NCBI RefSeq assembly: GCF_002150765.1
Contig: NZ_MUYM01000009.1
Coordinates: forward strand, 35,310 to 99,309
DNA: 64,000 nucleotides
Origin: Lentzea kentuckyensis
GTDB taxonomy: Bacteria > Actinomycetota > Actinomycetes > Mycobacteriales > Pseudonocardiaceae
Direction of reading: 5' to 3'
The notes beneath the pieces are model-generated. The model was not told the origin of the DNA. It searched no databases and was given only the letters and a program-made list of their open reading frames with translations. Of this stretch, positions 7,535 to 15,376 are shown piece after piece. Made by a program: the position numbers and the translations under genes. Every line of letters starts with the position of its first letter. The stretch's first letter is position 1.

Positions 7535-9900
7535 TGACAAGCCTCACAATCGGGATCGGTGACGGAACAGGCGTCCGGGGTGACGGGGGAGACGGCGTTG
7601 AGCTTGCCGTCGGTGCCCTGCAGCGTGGACTTCTCCACGTGCGTGGCGCTCTGGGTGCGCAGGTAGTACGTGGTCTTGAGGCCGCGCACCCAGGCCAGCT
7701 GGTACAGCTCGTCGAGCTTGCGGCCGCTCGGCTGAGCGAGGTACAGATTCAGCGACTGCGCCTGGTCGATCCACTTCTGCCGGCGCGAACCCGCCTCGAT
7801 CAGCCAGGAGCTGTCGACCTCGAAAGCCGTGGCGTACAAGGCTTTCAGGTACGGCGGCACCCGGTCGATCGCGCCGAGACTGCCGTCGTGCAGCTTCAGG
7901 TCCGAGATCATCTGCTCGTCCCACAGCTTGCGCTGCTTCAGGGCACGCACCAGGTCCGGGTTGATCACGGTGAAGTCGCCGGACATGTTCGACTTCACGT
8001 ACAGGTTGCGGTACAGCGGCTCGATCGACTGGTTCACGCCGGTGATGTTCGCGATGGTCGCGGTCGGCGCGATGGCCATGACGTTCGAGTTCCGCATGCC
8101 GCGCCGCACCTTCTCGCGCACGGCGTTCCAGTCCAGTGTGGACGAACGGTCCTGCTCCAGCTCACCCTCGGCGCGGGTGGCGGCCAGGATCTCCACCGAG
8201 TCGATCGGCAGGACGCCCCGCGACCACAGCGAACCCTCGAACGACCGGTACGCGCCGCGTTCCCCGGCCAGCTCGGCACTCGCGGAGATCGCGTGGTAGC
8301 TGATCTCCTCCATGGAACGGTCGGCGAACTCGACGGCCTCCTTCGACGCCATCGGCAGGCCGAGGGTGAACAGCGCGTCCTGGAAGCCCATCAGGCCCAG
8401 GCCGACCGGCCGGTGCTTGAGGTTGGAGTTCCGTGCCTCGGGGATCGTGTAGTAGTTGACGTCGATCACGTTGTCGAGCATCCGCACGGCCGTGCGCACG
8501 GTCTTTTCGAGGCGCGCGTGGTCGATGCCGTGCTCGGTCACGTGCTGTGCGAGGTTGACCGATCCAAGGTTGCACACCGCGACCTCGTCGATCGTGGTGT
8601 TCAGCGTGATTTCGGTGCACAGGTTCGACGAGTGCACGACACCGCTGTGCTGCTGCGGCGAACGCAGGTTGCACGGGTCCTTGAACGTGATCCACGGGTG
8701 TCCGGTCTCGAACAACATGGTCAGCATGCGCCGCCACAGGTCGACGGCCGGGATCTGGCGGAAGACCTTGATCTCGCCGTTGGCGGCCTTCTTCTCGTAC
8801 GCCCGGTACTTCTCAGCGAACTCGTCACCGAACGCGTCGTGCAGGTCCGGCACCTCGTCAGGGGAGAACAACGTCCACTGGCCGTTCGCGCGGACCCGGC
8901 GCAGGAACTCGTCCGGCACCCAGTTCGCGGTGTTCATGTCGTGCGTGCGGCGGCGCTCGTCACCGGTGTTCTTGCGCAGGTCGAGGAACTCCTCGACGTC
9001 GATGTGCCAGGTTTCGAGGTACGCGCAGACAGCGCCCTTGCGGCGTCCGCCCTGATTCACGGCTACGGCGGTGTCGTTGGCAACCTTCAGGAACGGCACG
9101 ACGCCCTGCGACTTGCCGTTGGTGCCCTTGATGTGCGCGCCGATGCCGCGCACCGGGGTCCAGTCGTTGCCCAGACCGCCGGCGAACTTGCTGAGCAGCG
9201 CGTTGTTGCTGATGCCGTGGAAGATGGCGGCGAGATCGTCGTCCACGGTGGTCAGGAAGCAGGACGACAGCTGCGGGCGGGTGGTGCCCGAGTTGAACAG
9301 CGTCGGTGTCGAGCACATGAAGTCGAACGACGAGAGCAGCTCGTAGAACTCGATCGCGCGGGCTTCGCGGTCATCCTCTTCGAGGGCGAGGCCCATGGCG
9401 ACGCGCATGAAGAACGCCTGCGGGAGCTCGTAACGGCGGCCGTCGTCGTGCAGGAAGTAGCGGTCGTACAGGATCTGCAGGCCCAGGAACTGGAAGTTCA
9501 GGTCACGCGACGGGTCGAGCGCCGCACCCAGGCGGGCCAGGTCGAACTCCGCCAGGCGCGGGTCGAGCTGGCTGAGGTCGATGCCGTGGTGCACGAACGA
9601 CGCGAAGTAGGACGGGTAGCGCTCGGTCATCTCGGCGTGCGAGAGAGGCACGCCGCAGGCCTCGGCACGCAGCTTGTCCAGCAACAACCTGGCGCTGACG
9701 TAGGAGTAGTCCGGGTCGTGCTCGACCATCGTGCGGGCGGCCATGATCGGCGCCAGCGCGAGTTCGGCGTCGGTGATGGCGTCGTAGAGATTTCGCTTGG
9801 TCTCGGCCAGAACCGCCTCGGCCGACGCGTTCGGCAGGTCGGCACACGCTTCGTTGACGACCCCAGAAAGACGATCCAATGTCGTTAGGCGGTCGGGCAC
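7531..9900 (-). CDS. nrdA: Ribonucleotide reductase class I alpha subunit
   Basis: This is the 789-residue catalytic subunit. Visible are [12 protein letters not shown] with the first redox Cys, the active-site loop [11 protein letters not shown] (Asn, Cys, Glu), [10 protein letters not shown] with the partner Cys, and the C-terminal tail [14 protein letters not shown], whose CxxC re-reduces the active site. The N-terminus begins directly with a helical segment; the VxKRDG strand that opens a normal ATP-cone is missing, so the allosteric overall-activity site looks truncated. The GTG at 9900 is preceded by GAGGAGAG and is better than the longer frame to 9960. It is co-transcribed with nrdB through a 4-nt overlap and sits behind a cobalamin riboswitch, so it is predicted to be repressed by coenzyme B12. 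Confidence 0.95.
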   Translation of the reverse strand: MPDRLTTLDRLSGVVNEACADLPNASAEAVLAETKRNLYDAITDAELALAPIMAARTMVEHDPDYSYVSARLLLDKLRAEACGVPLSHAEMTERYPSYFASFVHHGIDLSQLDPRLAEFDLARLGAALDPSRDLNFQFLGLQILYDRYFLHDDGRRYELPQAFFMRVAMGLALEEDDREARAIEFYELLSSFDFMCSTPTLFNSGTTRPQLSSCFLTTVDDDLAAIFHGISNNALLSKFAGGLGNDWTPVRGIGAHIKGTNGKSQGVVPFLKVANDTAVAVNQGGRRKGAVCAYLETWHIDVEEFLDLRKNTGDERRRTHDMNTANWVPDEFLRRVRANGQWTLFSPDEVPDLHDAFGDEFAEKYRAYEKKAANGEIKVFRQIPAVDLWRRMLTMLFETGHPWITFKDPCNLRSPQQHSGVVHSSNLCTEITLNTTIDEVAVCNLGSVNLAQHVTEHGIDHARLEKTVRTAVRMLDNVIDVNYYTIPEARNSNLKHRPVGLGLMGFQDALFTLGLPMASKEAVEFADRSMEEISYHAISASAELAGERGAYRSFEGSLWSRGVLPIDSVEILAATRAEGELEQDRSSTLDWNAVREKVRRGMRNSNVMAIAPTATIANITGVNQSIEPLYRNLYVKSNMSGDFTVINPDLVRALKQRKLWDEQMISDLKLHDGSLGAIDRVPPYLKALYATAFEVDSSWLIEAGSRRQKWIDQAQSLNLYLAQPSGRKLDELYQLAWVRGLKTTYYLRTQSATHVEKSTLQGTDGKLNAVSPVTPDACSVTDPDCEACQ

Positions 9901-9956
9901 GCTCTCTCCTCGCGAGCTAAGCCCGAGGAAAACGCATGCGCACGCCAGCGGACACA

Positions 9957-10027
9957 CCACTGGTGCACACAGCCGCCCTCCCTCGGGGCACCGTGTCGTG
10001 CGCGCAGGCTTGCGCGCACACCAGTGG
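9957..10027 (-). promoter_or_regulatory. Predicted expression platform of the nrdAB cobalamin riboswitch
   Basis: Two competing structures are visible in the nrdA leader just after the B12 box. One is a perfect local hairpin, GTGCGCGC (9998-10005) with GCGCGCAC (10012-10019) and a 6-nt loop. The other is a long-range 9-bp match between CACCAGTGG (10019-10027), which borders the aptamer's 3' strand, and CCACTGGTG (9957-9965). The two cannot form fully together because they share position 10019. That is the expected logic of a ligand switch; whether it ends transcription or blocks translation is not clear. Confidence 0.55.
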
Positions 10028-10205
10028 CAGGTCTTCGGACTCGTGGGCGCACTACGAACGCCTACCGGCCGTCGCTTCCCAGGTCGCGAGACCCAGTGCT
10101 CAGTTGACGGCTTTCGTTCCCACTCACCGCTGCGGGGCAGTCCTGGTTTTTCACCAGGTTCCCTCTTGCCTCACCGGCTCGTTGCTCCGAGTCGGTGAAC
10201 CACCA
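10019..10205 (-). promoter_or_regulatory. Cobalamin (AdoCbl) riboswitch upstream of nrdAB
   Basis: Read on the minus strand, the leader contains the conserved B12 box (complement of GGCAGGTCTTCGGACTC at 10026-10042, i.e. GAGTCCGAAGACCTGCC). Upstream of it lies the core GGGAACCTGGTGAAAAACC followed by GGACTGCCCCGCAGC (about 10115-10165), matching the family pattern GGGAA..GGTG.AA..CC..GACTG.CCCGC. Order and spacing fit the class I adenosylcobalamin aptamer. Control of class I nrd genes by such a switch is established in Streptomyces. Outer boundaries are approximate. Confidence 0.93.
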
Positions 10206-10217
10206 GCGCGGCAGATA

Positions 10218-10227
10218 CTACATGTAG
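10218..10227. promoter_or_regulatory. CTACATGTAG palindrome in nrdAB promoter region, possible NrdR box
   Basis: A 10-bp perfect palindrome lies just upstream of the riboswitch, within an AT-richer patch that contains a plausible -10 (TAGTAT on the minus strand). NrdR repressor sites upstream of reductase operons resemble ACAC-N2-AT-AT-N2-GTGT; this site only partly fits and the paired second box was not found, so the assignment is tentative. Confidence 0.3.
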
Positions 10228-10271
10228 GGGTGGGGTCTGGATCACCACCCAACATGGGCGTGTCGTGGGCT

Positions 10272-10451
10272 ATGGTGATCAACGTGGGTGATGTTCGGCC
10301 GAAGGTCGTCGCGGGCGCGCTGGTCAGTGCGGGGCTCGCTTCGACGTCCCTTCTCGTCGGTGCCGCGGCGCCCGTGACGAGCGGTGTTCTGGCCGTGTTC
10401 GCGGTGCTGGTGATGATCATCGCCCGACGATCAGGGCGACCCCGAGACTGA
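10272..10451 (+). CDS. Small hypothetical membrane protein
   Basis: The frame codes 59 residues (MVINVGDVRPKVVAGALVSAGLASTS...RRSGRPRD) with a hydrophobic stretch at about residues 14-50 that could form one long or two short membrane helices and a basic C-terminus. It is divergent from the nrdAB promoter and its 3' end overlaps the convergent lysE gene by 35 nt. Several starts are possible (ATG 10272, GTG 10275, GTG 10284). I do not recognise a family; GC-rich DNA can give such frames by chance, so this is only a possible gene. Confidence 0.35.
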   Translation: MVINVGDVRPKVVAGALVSAGLASTSLLVGAAAPVTSGVLAVFAVLVMIIARRSGRPRD

Positions 10452-10995
10452 TCATCACGGCGGCGATCAGGCCGTCCAGCACCCGCCACGAGCGGGGCTT
10501 GGCGAACAGCGGGCTGAGCAGCCGGGCGCCGAACCCGAGCGCGACGAACCAGGTGACGCTCGCGGTGACCGCGCCGACGCCGAACAGCCACCGGCCGGCC
10601 GCGATCGAGCCGAGCAGCAGCAACGTGTCCAGGTAGACGTGCGGGTTGAGCCACGTCAGCGCGAGCGCGGTGAGCACGGGCCGGTTCGAACCGCTGTCGG
10701 CGGCGGTCATCGTCCCAGGGGTGAACACCCTGCGCGCCGCCAGAAACCCGTACCCCAGCAGGAAAAGCCCGCCGACGACCGCGGCGACGGTGATCGCCTG
10801 CGGCCACCTGCGGACGATCGCCCCGAACCCCGCGACGCCCACCGCGACCAGGATCGCGTCCGAGATGGCGCACACGGCGACGACCTTGGCCACGGCTTGA
10901 CGTCGAAGTCCTTGGCGCAGCACGAAAGCGTTCTGCGCGCCGATCGCGACGATCAGGGTCATCATGGTGCCGAAGCCGAGCAGCAGGTCAGTCAC
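10417..10995 (-). CDS. LysE/ArgO family basic amino acid exporter
   Basis: The 192-residue polytopic protein has about five to six hydrophobic helices. It starts with LLLGFGTMMTLIVAIGAQNAFVLRQGL, the conserved N-terminal signature of LysE/ArgO exporters of lysine and arginine, and contains the family segment ALTWLNPHVYLDTLLLLG in the middle. It starts with GTG at 10995 and is divergent from a LysG/ArgP-type activator, the usual pairing in which the regulator turns on export when basic amino acids accumulate. An imperfect palindrome lies between the two starts. Confidence 0.92.
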   Translation of the reverse strand: MTDLLLGFGTMMTLIVAIGAQNAFVLRQGLRRQAVAKVVAVCAISDAILVAVGVAGFGAIVRRWPQAITVAAVVGGLFLLGYGFLAARRVFTPGTMTAADSGSNRPVLTALALTWLNPHVYLDTLLLLGSIAAGRWLFGVGAVTASVTWFVALGFGARLLSPLFAKPRSWRVLDGLIAAVMISLGVALIVGR

Positions 10996-11032
10996 GTCGT
11001 CGACGGTATTGACGCGGTCTTGATGAGACCAG

Positions 11033-11056
11033 CTAAAGATTCTTACGTATCATTAG
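11033..11056. promoter_or_regulatory. Candidate LysG operator between lysE and its regulator
   Basis: The arms CTAAAGAT (11033-11040) and ATCATTAG (11049-11056) are inverted repeats matching at 7 of 8 positions, separated by 8 nt. This is the only AT-rich stretch in the 69-nt divergent gap and lies 9 nt before the regulator's start, a position suited to LysR-type autoregulation and to activation of the exporter. Confidence 0.5.
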
Positions 11057-11064
11057 CGCTTGTG

Positions 11065-11922
11065 ATGGATCTCGACCTGGTTCGCACGCTGCTCGCGGTC
11101 GTGGACGCGGGCACGTTCGACGCGGCCGCCGCGGCGTTGCACGTCACTCCGTCCGCTGTCTCCCAACGGATCAAGGCACTCGAACAGCGCACGGGTCGCG
11201 TGCTGCTGGTGCGGGCCCGGCCGGTGCGACTGACGCCGTCGGGGGAGGTGCTGGTCCGGTACGGTCGGCAACTGCTCGCCCTGGATCAGGACCTCGACGC
11301 GGCGCTGGGGTCCGACGCCGTCGTCCGGGTGCCGATCGCGGTGAACGCCGACTCGCTCGCCACGTGGTTCCTGCCCGCCCTGCAACGGGTCTCGCCGTCG
11401 TTGAAGATCTCGTTCGACCTGCACCGCGAGGACCAGGACCACACGACGGCGTTGTTGCGCCAGGGTGTGGTGATGGCCGCGGTCACGTCGTCACGCGAGC
11501 CGGTCGCCGGGTGCTCGGTCCGCATGCTCGGCGACATCCGTTACGCCGCAATGGCTTCGCGGGATTTCATCGACCGGAACCAGGAAGGCGCGCTGAAGTC
11601 GTGGCTGCCGGACGCGCCGGTGGTGGTGTTCGACCGCAACGACGACCTCCAGGACAGGTTCGTCCGCACGCTGACCCGCGGTCGCGGCGCGTCGGAACAC
11701 CGTCACTACGTGCCGTCGTCCGAGGTGTACGTGCGGGCGATCGTGGCGGGCCTCGGCTGGGGCATGGTCCCGCCGCAGCAGCTGCAGGAGGGCCTGATCG
11801 ACCTCGCGCCCGGCCGGACGATCTCGGTTCCGCTGTACTGGCAGCAGTGGAAGCTCGACTCGCCGGCCCTCACGGCGGTGGCCGGCGCGGTCGCGGAGGA
11901 GGCCCAGGTCGCGCTTCGGTAG
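11065..11922 (+). CDS. LysR-type regulator, LysG/ArgP-like
   Basis: At 285 residues it is a standard LysR regulator. An N-terminal winged HTH (about residues 4-60: LVRTLLAVVDAGTFDAAAAALHVTPSAVSQRIKALEQRTG) is followed by the linker helix and the effector-binding domain. ArgP/LysG proteins keep the highly similar LETFxAVxxxGSFxxAAxxLxVTxSAVSQRIKxLE start, and the divergent LysE exporter confirms the pairing. It is inferred to activate the exporter in response to lysine or arginine. ATG at 11065 was used; a GTG sits one codon earlier. Confidence 0.92.
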   Translation: MDLDLVRTLLAVVDAGTFDAAAAALHVTPSAVSQRIKALEQRTGRVLLVRARPVRLTPSGEVLVRYGRQLLALDQDLDAALGSDAVVRVPIAVNADSLATWFLPALQRVSPSLKISFDLHREDQDHTTALLRQGVVMAAVTSSREPVAGCSVRMLGDIRYAAMASRDFIDRNQEGALKSWLPDAPVVVFDRNDDLQDRFVRTLTRGRGASEHRHYVPSSEVYVRAIVAGLGWGMVPPQQLQEGLIDLAPGRTISVPLYWQQWKLDSPALTAVAGAVAEEAQVALR

Positions 11923-12003
11923 GACCTGTCGAAACCCTGGGGACAACCTGTCGGCTTCCTGAATCCAGGAACCGGGCGGGTTCGCGACCGCGTTGACCGG
12001 TAT

Positions 12004-12711
12004 GTGCTGATTCCTCGACTTGCCGCCACCGGCGGTTCACTCGCCGTCGTCGCGACGGTGGCCATGGTGGGTCTGCTCGACCTGACCGTCGGCCCGCTGC
12101 GCCGCACGATCAGCGAGTACGCGCTGGGTGACTACCGGCCGGTGTTCGACGTCGCCGTGCTGCTGCTGGCCGTCGGTTCGCTCGCGATCCTCACCGCGCT
12201 CGTCCACAAAGGACTGACGAAGTGGCGGTCCGGCGGCTCGATCGCGCTGATCCTGTGGTCGATCGGCCTGTTCCTGGTGGTGGTGTTCCCCAAGACGAAC
12301 TGGGCGATGGGCACCAACCAGGTCAGCGGCAGCATTCACCGGTTCGGCAGCATGATCGCGTTCGTCAGCCTGCCGATCGCGGTGATCCTGCTGGCCAGGC
12401 CGTGGCTGCGGGATCACGTGTGGGGAAAGCACGCGAGATTCACGATGGCGTCCGGTCTGTTGAGCGTTGTCGCATTCACGCCGCTTCTCTACGCCATTGT
12501 GCTGGGAGCGACCTCCGACGTTCGGTGGTGGGTCGTGTTCCCGTTGGGCTACATCGAGAGGATCTTGCTCATCGCGGAGGTGGGCGCCGTGCTCGTCGTC
12601 GGGCTGTGGGCGGTCGCGGCAAGTAGGGTTGCGCCATGGCGAGTTGGGGAGACCTCGCGGATTACGTCCGCGCAGAGTACGACGTCATCCACGACGAGGA
12701 CGAGGAGCTGA
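12004..12711 (+). CDS. DUF998 family membrane protein
   Basis: The 235-residue protein has about six hydrophobic helices and the typical DUF998 elements TISEYALGDYRPVFDVAVLLLAVGSLAIL near the N-terminus and a conserved central ...GSIHRFGSMIAFVSLPIAVILLA block. The function of the family is unknown. The start is GTG at 12004. The last 25 residues are hydrophilic (SQSTTSSTTRTRS end) and their coding sequence overlaps the start of the next gene by 76 nt, which is unusually long; the tail may be dispensable. A weak hairpin (TTCCTG/CAGGAA, 11956-11971) lies upstream. Confidence 0.82.
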   Translation: MLIPRLAATGGSLAVVATVAMVGLLDLTVGPLRRTISEYALGDYRPVFDVAVLLLAVGSLAILTALVHKGLTKWRSGGSIALILWSIGLFLVVVFPKTNWAMGTNQVSGSIHRFGSMIAFVSLPIAVILLARPWLRDHVWGKHARFTMASGLLSVVAFTPLLYAIVLGATSDVRWWVVFPLGYIERILLIAEVGAVLVVGLWAVAASRVAPWRVGETSRITSAQSTTSSTTRTRS

Positions 12712-13046
12712 GGATCCTCTTCACCTTCGGGGACGACGACGAGGGCGACGATGAGCGCACGCAGGTCGTGATCATCGTCAGGGAAGTGCTCGACAAGATG
12801 CACGAATGGGTGCAGATCGCCTCCCCCTGCGGGTTGGCGGCGGACGTGAACCTCCGCGACGTGCTGGAGGAGGTCGGCAAGTCCACCGTGGCGTGCGGTC
12901 TCGCGATCATGGGCGAGCACGTGGTGGTCCGGCACTCGCTTCCGCTGGTGGACCTCGACATCCACGAGTTCACCGACCCGCTGCAGCTGCTCGCCGGTAC
13001 GGCGGACATGCTCGAGGAAACGTTCTGGGGAGGCGATGGCTACTGA
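12636..13046 (+). CDS. YbjN/TY-Chap-like small protein
   Basis: At 136 residues it is acidic, with a two-part alpha/beta pattern: a helix (SWGDLADYVRAEYDV), strands LRILFTFG and TQVVIIVREV, then WVQIASPCGL, STVACGLAIMGEHVVVRHSLPLVDL and a final helix LQLLAGTADMLEETF. The last segment, asking whether a patient strand-helix unit ends in xxxADxLEExxxGGD, is what is seen in actinobacterial YbjN-like proteins with a type III secretion chaperone-like fold. Such proteins act as regulators or chaperones, but no specific partner is known here. It is followed after a 1-nt stop/start overlap by the TIGR03086 gene, so the two are likely co-translated. Confidence 0.65.
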   Translation: MASWGDLADYVRAEYDVIHDEDEELRILFTFGDDDEGDDERTQVVIIVREVLDKMHEWVQIASPCGLAADVNLRDVLEEVGKSTVACGLAIMGEHVVVRHSLPLVDLDIHEFTDPLQLLAGTADMLEETFWGGDGY

Positions 13047-13612
13047 TGTTCGACTTGACGCCTGCGACCGATCAGCTCGCGGCTCTGGTGCGCAACGTGT
13101 CGGACGGCGATCTCAAGGCACCGACCCCGTGTCCCGACTACACGGTCGGCGACCTGCTCGACCACGTGAACGGCCTCTCGGTCGCCTTCACCATGGCGGC
13201 GCGGAAGACCCCGCTGAACGGCGCGGCCGCAGGTGACGCGACCCGGCTGCCGCTGGACTTCCGCGAGTCGATGCCGGTGCGGCTCGCCGAACTGGCGTCG
13301 GCCTGGCACGCGCCGTCGTCCTGGGAGGGCATGACCGCGGCGGGCGGCGTCGACCTGCCCGGCGAGGTGGCGGCTGCCGTGGCGCTGGACGAGGTCGTGC
13401 TGCACGGCTGGGACCTGGCCCGCGCGACCGGCCAGGACTTCGCGGTCGACGAGAACCTGCTCCAGGTCGTCTACGGCTTCGTGTCGTCGATCGGCCCGGA
13501 CGACCGCGACGGCTCGCTGTTCGGCGCCGCGGTGGAGGTCGACCCGAACGCGCCGCTGCTCGACCGTGTCCTGGGACTCAGTGGGCGCGATCCTGGGTGG
13601 GGCCTAGGTTAG
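13046..13612 (+). CDS. TIGR03086 / maleylpyruvate-isomerase-fold (DinB-like) protein
   Basis: The 188-residue protein begins MFDLTPATDQLAALVRNVSDGDLKAPTPCPDYTVGDLLDHVNGL, the N-terminal signature of TIGR03086/MDMPI proteins, a four-helix DinB-like bundle. The candidate metal ligands are the His of LLDHV and the His of VLHGWDLARATG. Characterised relatives are mycothiol-dependent isomerases or transferases, plausible in an actinobacterium that uses mycothiol, but the substrate here is unknown. Its ATG overlaps the preceding stop by 1 nt, and its own 3' end is overlapped by an iron-box-like palindrome. Confidence 0.88.
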   Translation: MFDLTPATDQLAALVRNVSDGDLKAPTPCPDYTVGDLLDHVNGLSVAFTMAARKTPLNGAAAGDATRLPLDFRESMPVRLAELASAWHAPSSWEGMTAAGGVDLPGEVAAAVALDEVVLHGWDLARATGQDFAVDENLLQVVYGFVSSIGPDDRDGSLFGAAVEVDPNAPLLDRVLGLSGRDPGWGLG

Positions 13613-13622
13613 GCTCTCCTAA
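13604..13622. promoter_or_regulatory. IdeR/DmdR-type iron box
   Basis: The 19-bp sequence CTAGGTTAGGCTCTCCTAA matches the actinobacterial iron box TTAGGTTAGGCTAACCTAA at 16 of 19 positions, with both TTAGG/CCTAA half-sites intact. It overlaps the previous gene's stop codon and ends 1 nt before a GTG start. In iron-replete cells IdeR/DmdR bound here would block transcription of the condensation-like gene, making that gene iron-repressed. Confidence 0.75.
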
Positions 13623-13623
13623 C

Positions 13624-13962
13624 GTGAGAGCGATTACGGTGCAGGTTCGGGCCGGGCTGGGCGTGGGACGCCTGGCCGCCGCGGTGGATTCCCTGGTGGA
13701 ACTGCATCCCGAACTGTGTCGTTCCGGCTTCGCACACCGTGAGGTCGTGGACCCCGCCGCCGCCACCGACGCCGCACTGGCCGAGGCGGAGGCGGGGCTC
13801 GACCCGCTGGCCGGGCTCCTGATGCAGGCCGTGTGGCTCGACGCCGGCCCCGATCGATCCGGCCGGATGGTGCTGGTGCTGCACGACGTCGTCGCCGACC
13901 TGATGCCGCGGATCCTGCCGTGGCTGGTGCAGGCCTGGCGGCAGCCCGCGTTCGTCGGTTAG
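13624..13962 (+). CDS. Short condensation-domain-like protein, iron-box controlled
   Basis: The 112-residue product resembles part of the N-terminal half of a non-ribosomal peptide condensation domain: LAAAVDSLVELHPELC, then LDPLAGLLMQAVWLDAGPDRSGRMVLVLHDVVADLMPRILPWLV, which resembles the strand and motif block around HHxxxDG. The HHxxxDG catalytic motif is not intact (LHDVVAD) and the whole C-terminal half is missing, so condensation activity is unlikely. The start is GTG at 13624, directly after the iron box, which suggests a leaderless message. Its role could be an accessory or decayed part of siderophore metabolism; this is inference from the iron box and fold alone. A strong terminator follows 4 nt after the stop. 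Confidence 0.65.
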   Translation: MRAITVQVRAGLGVGRLAAAVDSLVELHPELCRSGFAHREVVDPAAATDAALAEAEAGLDPLAGLLMQAVWLDAGPDRSGRMVLVLHDVVADLMPRILPWLVQAWRQPAFVG

Positions 13963-13965
13963 GGC

Positions 13966-13997
13966 CTCGTGTCCCAGGCAGCCGCCTGGGACACGAG
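13966..13997. terminator. Bidirectional terminator hairpin
   Basis: A perfect 14-bp stem, CTCGTGTCCCAGGC (13966-13979) with GCCTGGGACACGAG (13984-13997) and a 4-nt loop AGCC, lies between the convergent condensation-like gene and the methyltransferase that ends the MoxR operon. Confidence 0.85.
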
Positions 13998-14007
13998 CAC
14001 GGCGGAG

Positions 14008-14703
14008 CTACCGCCGCTGGGCCAGGAAGACGTGTTCGCGGCCCGGCCGGTCCGGCGCGTCACGTACGTCCACGATCTGGAAGCCGCACGCCACCAGGCT
14101 CTTCTCGACTTCGGGCCGGGAGCGGAACCGCAGCGTCGAGTCGGAGGAGAGCACCGAGCCGTCCGGGAACCGGTAGGTACGGCGGATCGACACGAACGGC
14201 AGGCCCACGCCGAGCAGTTCGAGCTGCTCGCGCACCCCGCCGCGCACCCGCGGCTGTGCCCGCGACCAGTCCTCCCAGGCTCGTCTCTCCGGCCGCCGCG
14301 TCTCGAACACGAGGTGCCCGCCGGGGCGCAGCGCGTCGTGCACGCACCGGAGCGCGACCTCCCAGTCGTCGCCGAGGAACACCTGCGCCACGTTCCCGGT
14401 CATGGTCGCGAGATCGACCTGCAAGGGAGGCAGCGACGTCGCGTCGCCGTGGATCCACCTCACCCGGGAATCCTTGGCCCGTGCGATCTCCAGCGACGCC
14501 AGCGCCGGATCCACCCCGAAGACCGTGAGTCCGGAGCCGGCCAGCAACGTCGCGAGGTTCCCGGTGCCGCACCCGAGGTCGAGCACCGAGCGGGCGCCGA
14601 CCTCGGCGGCGATCCCCAGGTAGAGCGAGAGGTCGCTGCGTGGTTCGTCGAACAGGTCGTAGATCCGAGCGAGCCGTGGATCGGCGAAAATCGCGTCAGG
14701 CAT
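14008..14703 (-). CDS. Class I SAM-dependent methyltransferase
   Basis: The 231-residue protein has the SAM-binding motif I VLDLGCGTGNLATLLA (about residues 40-55), an acidic strand-2 end FGVDPALASLEIARAK, the motif WIHGDATSLP and the post-motif region LRPGGHLVFETRRPE. A small N-terminal helix block (IYDLFDEPRSDLSLY) is common in this family. The methyl acceptor is unknown. Its ATG overlaps the DUF3800 stop by 8 nt, so it is the last gene of the MoxR-VWA-DUF3800 operon and may modify a component or product of that system, or simply be a co-transcribed passenger. Confidence 0.88.
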   Translation of the reverse strand: MPDAIFADPRLARIYDLFDEPRSDLSLYLGIAAEVGARSVLDLGCGTGNLATLLAGSGLTVFGVDPALASLEIARAKDSRVRWIHGDATSLPPLQVDLATMTGNVAQVFLGDDWEVALRCVHDALRPGGHLVFETRRPERRAWEDWSRAQPRVRGGVREQLELLGVGLPFVSIRRTYRFPDGSVLSSDSTLRFRSRPEVEKSLVACGFQIVDVRDAPDRPGREHVFLAQRR

Positions 14704-15376
14704 TCCACATCCTAGGCCCGACGACGAACGGCATCAGCAACTCGATCACCTCTCGGTCAGGACGTCCGTTCAGTTCCTCCTCCGCGACCCGCCTGGCGAT
14801 CCCGGCCAGGAAGTCCGCCACCTGCACGCGAGCGTCGTACTGCGAGTCGACCAGCGTGAGGCTTTCCAGTCGTGGCGCGATCTTCTTCAGCTGCCGGATC
14901 CGCCCGTCGGTCAGCGACAGCTGCTGGTCGTGCACGATCGACACCGGACCTCCCCCCGAAACCTGCCACTGCGCGACGGCCCGCAGGATCGCCGGGAACA
15001 ACGGGTCCAGCGTTCCACGCGGCCCGCGGGCGCGCAGCAGGTCGTTGTAGTGCTCCAGCGGTCCGGAGACGCGGCCGAACTCCGCGCGCACCCGCGAGGC
15101 GAGATACCGCCGTTTGTCCACGAGCTGCACGCGGGCGCGTCCGATCAAGGGGCCGTCAGGTCCGAGGAACCACAGCAGCACCCACCGGTTCTTCGTGCGC
15201 AACAGATGGTTGGCCTTGTACTCCAGCGCGGGCGACTTGATCATCGAACGCAGCTGGGTGACACACGACGAAGCCTCGTCGTGCGACATCCGGACGCCGG
15301 CGTGCGCGAAGACCGCGGTGACCCCGCCGACGAGCTTCTCGCCCTCGGAACCGGACTCGTCGCAGGCGATCTCCAT
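14696..15376 (-). CDS. DUF3800-like protein
   Basis: The 226-residue protein begins MEIACDESGSEGEKLVGGVTAVF, the opening strand and DESG motif of DUF3800 proteins, which adopt an RNase H-like fold. A second acidic cluster, LTLVDSQYDARVQVADFLAGIARR, near the C-terminus contains the family DSxxxxxxQxADxxAG pattern (Asp, Gln and Asp as candidate metal ligands). Nuclease activity has been proposed for the fold but is not established here. ATG at 15376 overlaps the stop of the VWA gene by 1 nt. DUF3800 genes often lie in mobile or defence contexts; here it is embedded in a MoxR/VWA operon. Confidence 0.8.
   Translation of the reverse strand: MEIACDESGSEGEKLVGGVTAVFAHAGVRMSHDEASSCVTQLRSMIKSPALEYKANHLLRTKNRWVLLWFLGPDGPLIGRARVQLVDKRRYLASRVRAEFGRVSGPLEHYNDLLRARGPRGTLDPLFPAILRAVAQWQVSGGGPVSIVHDQQLSLTDGRIRQLKKIAPRLESLTLVDSQYDARVQVADFLAGIARRVAEEELNGRPDREVIELLMPFVVGPRMWNA

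Noticed and set aside
7510..9888. 792-residue plus-strand frame across nrdA
   Set aside because: Pure antisense of nrdA with low-complexity Arg/Val/Asp composition.
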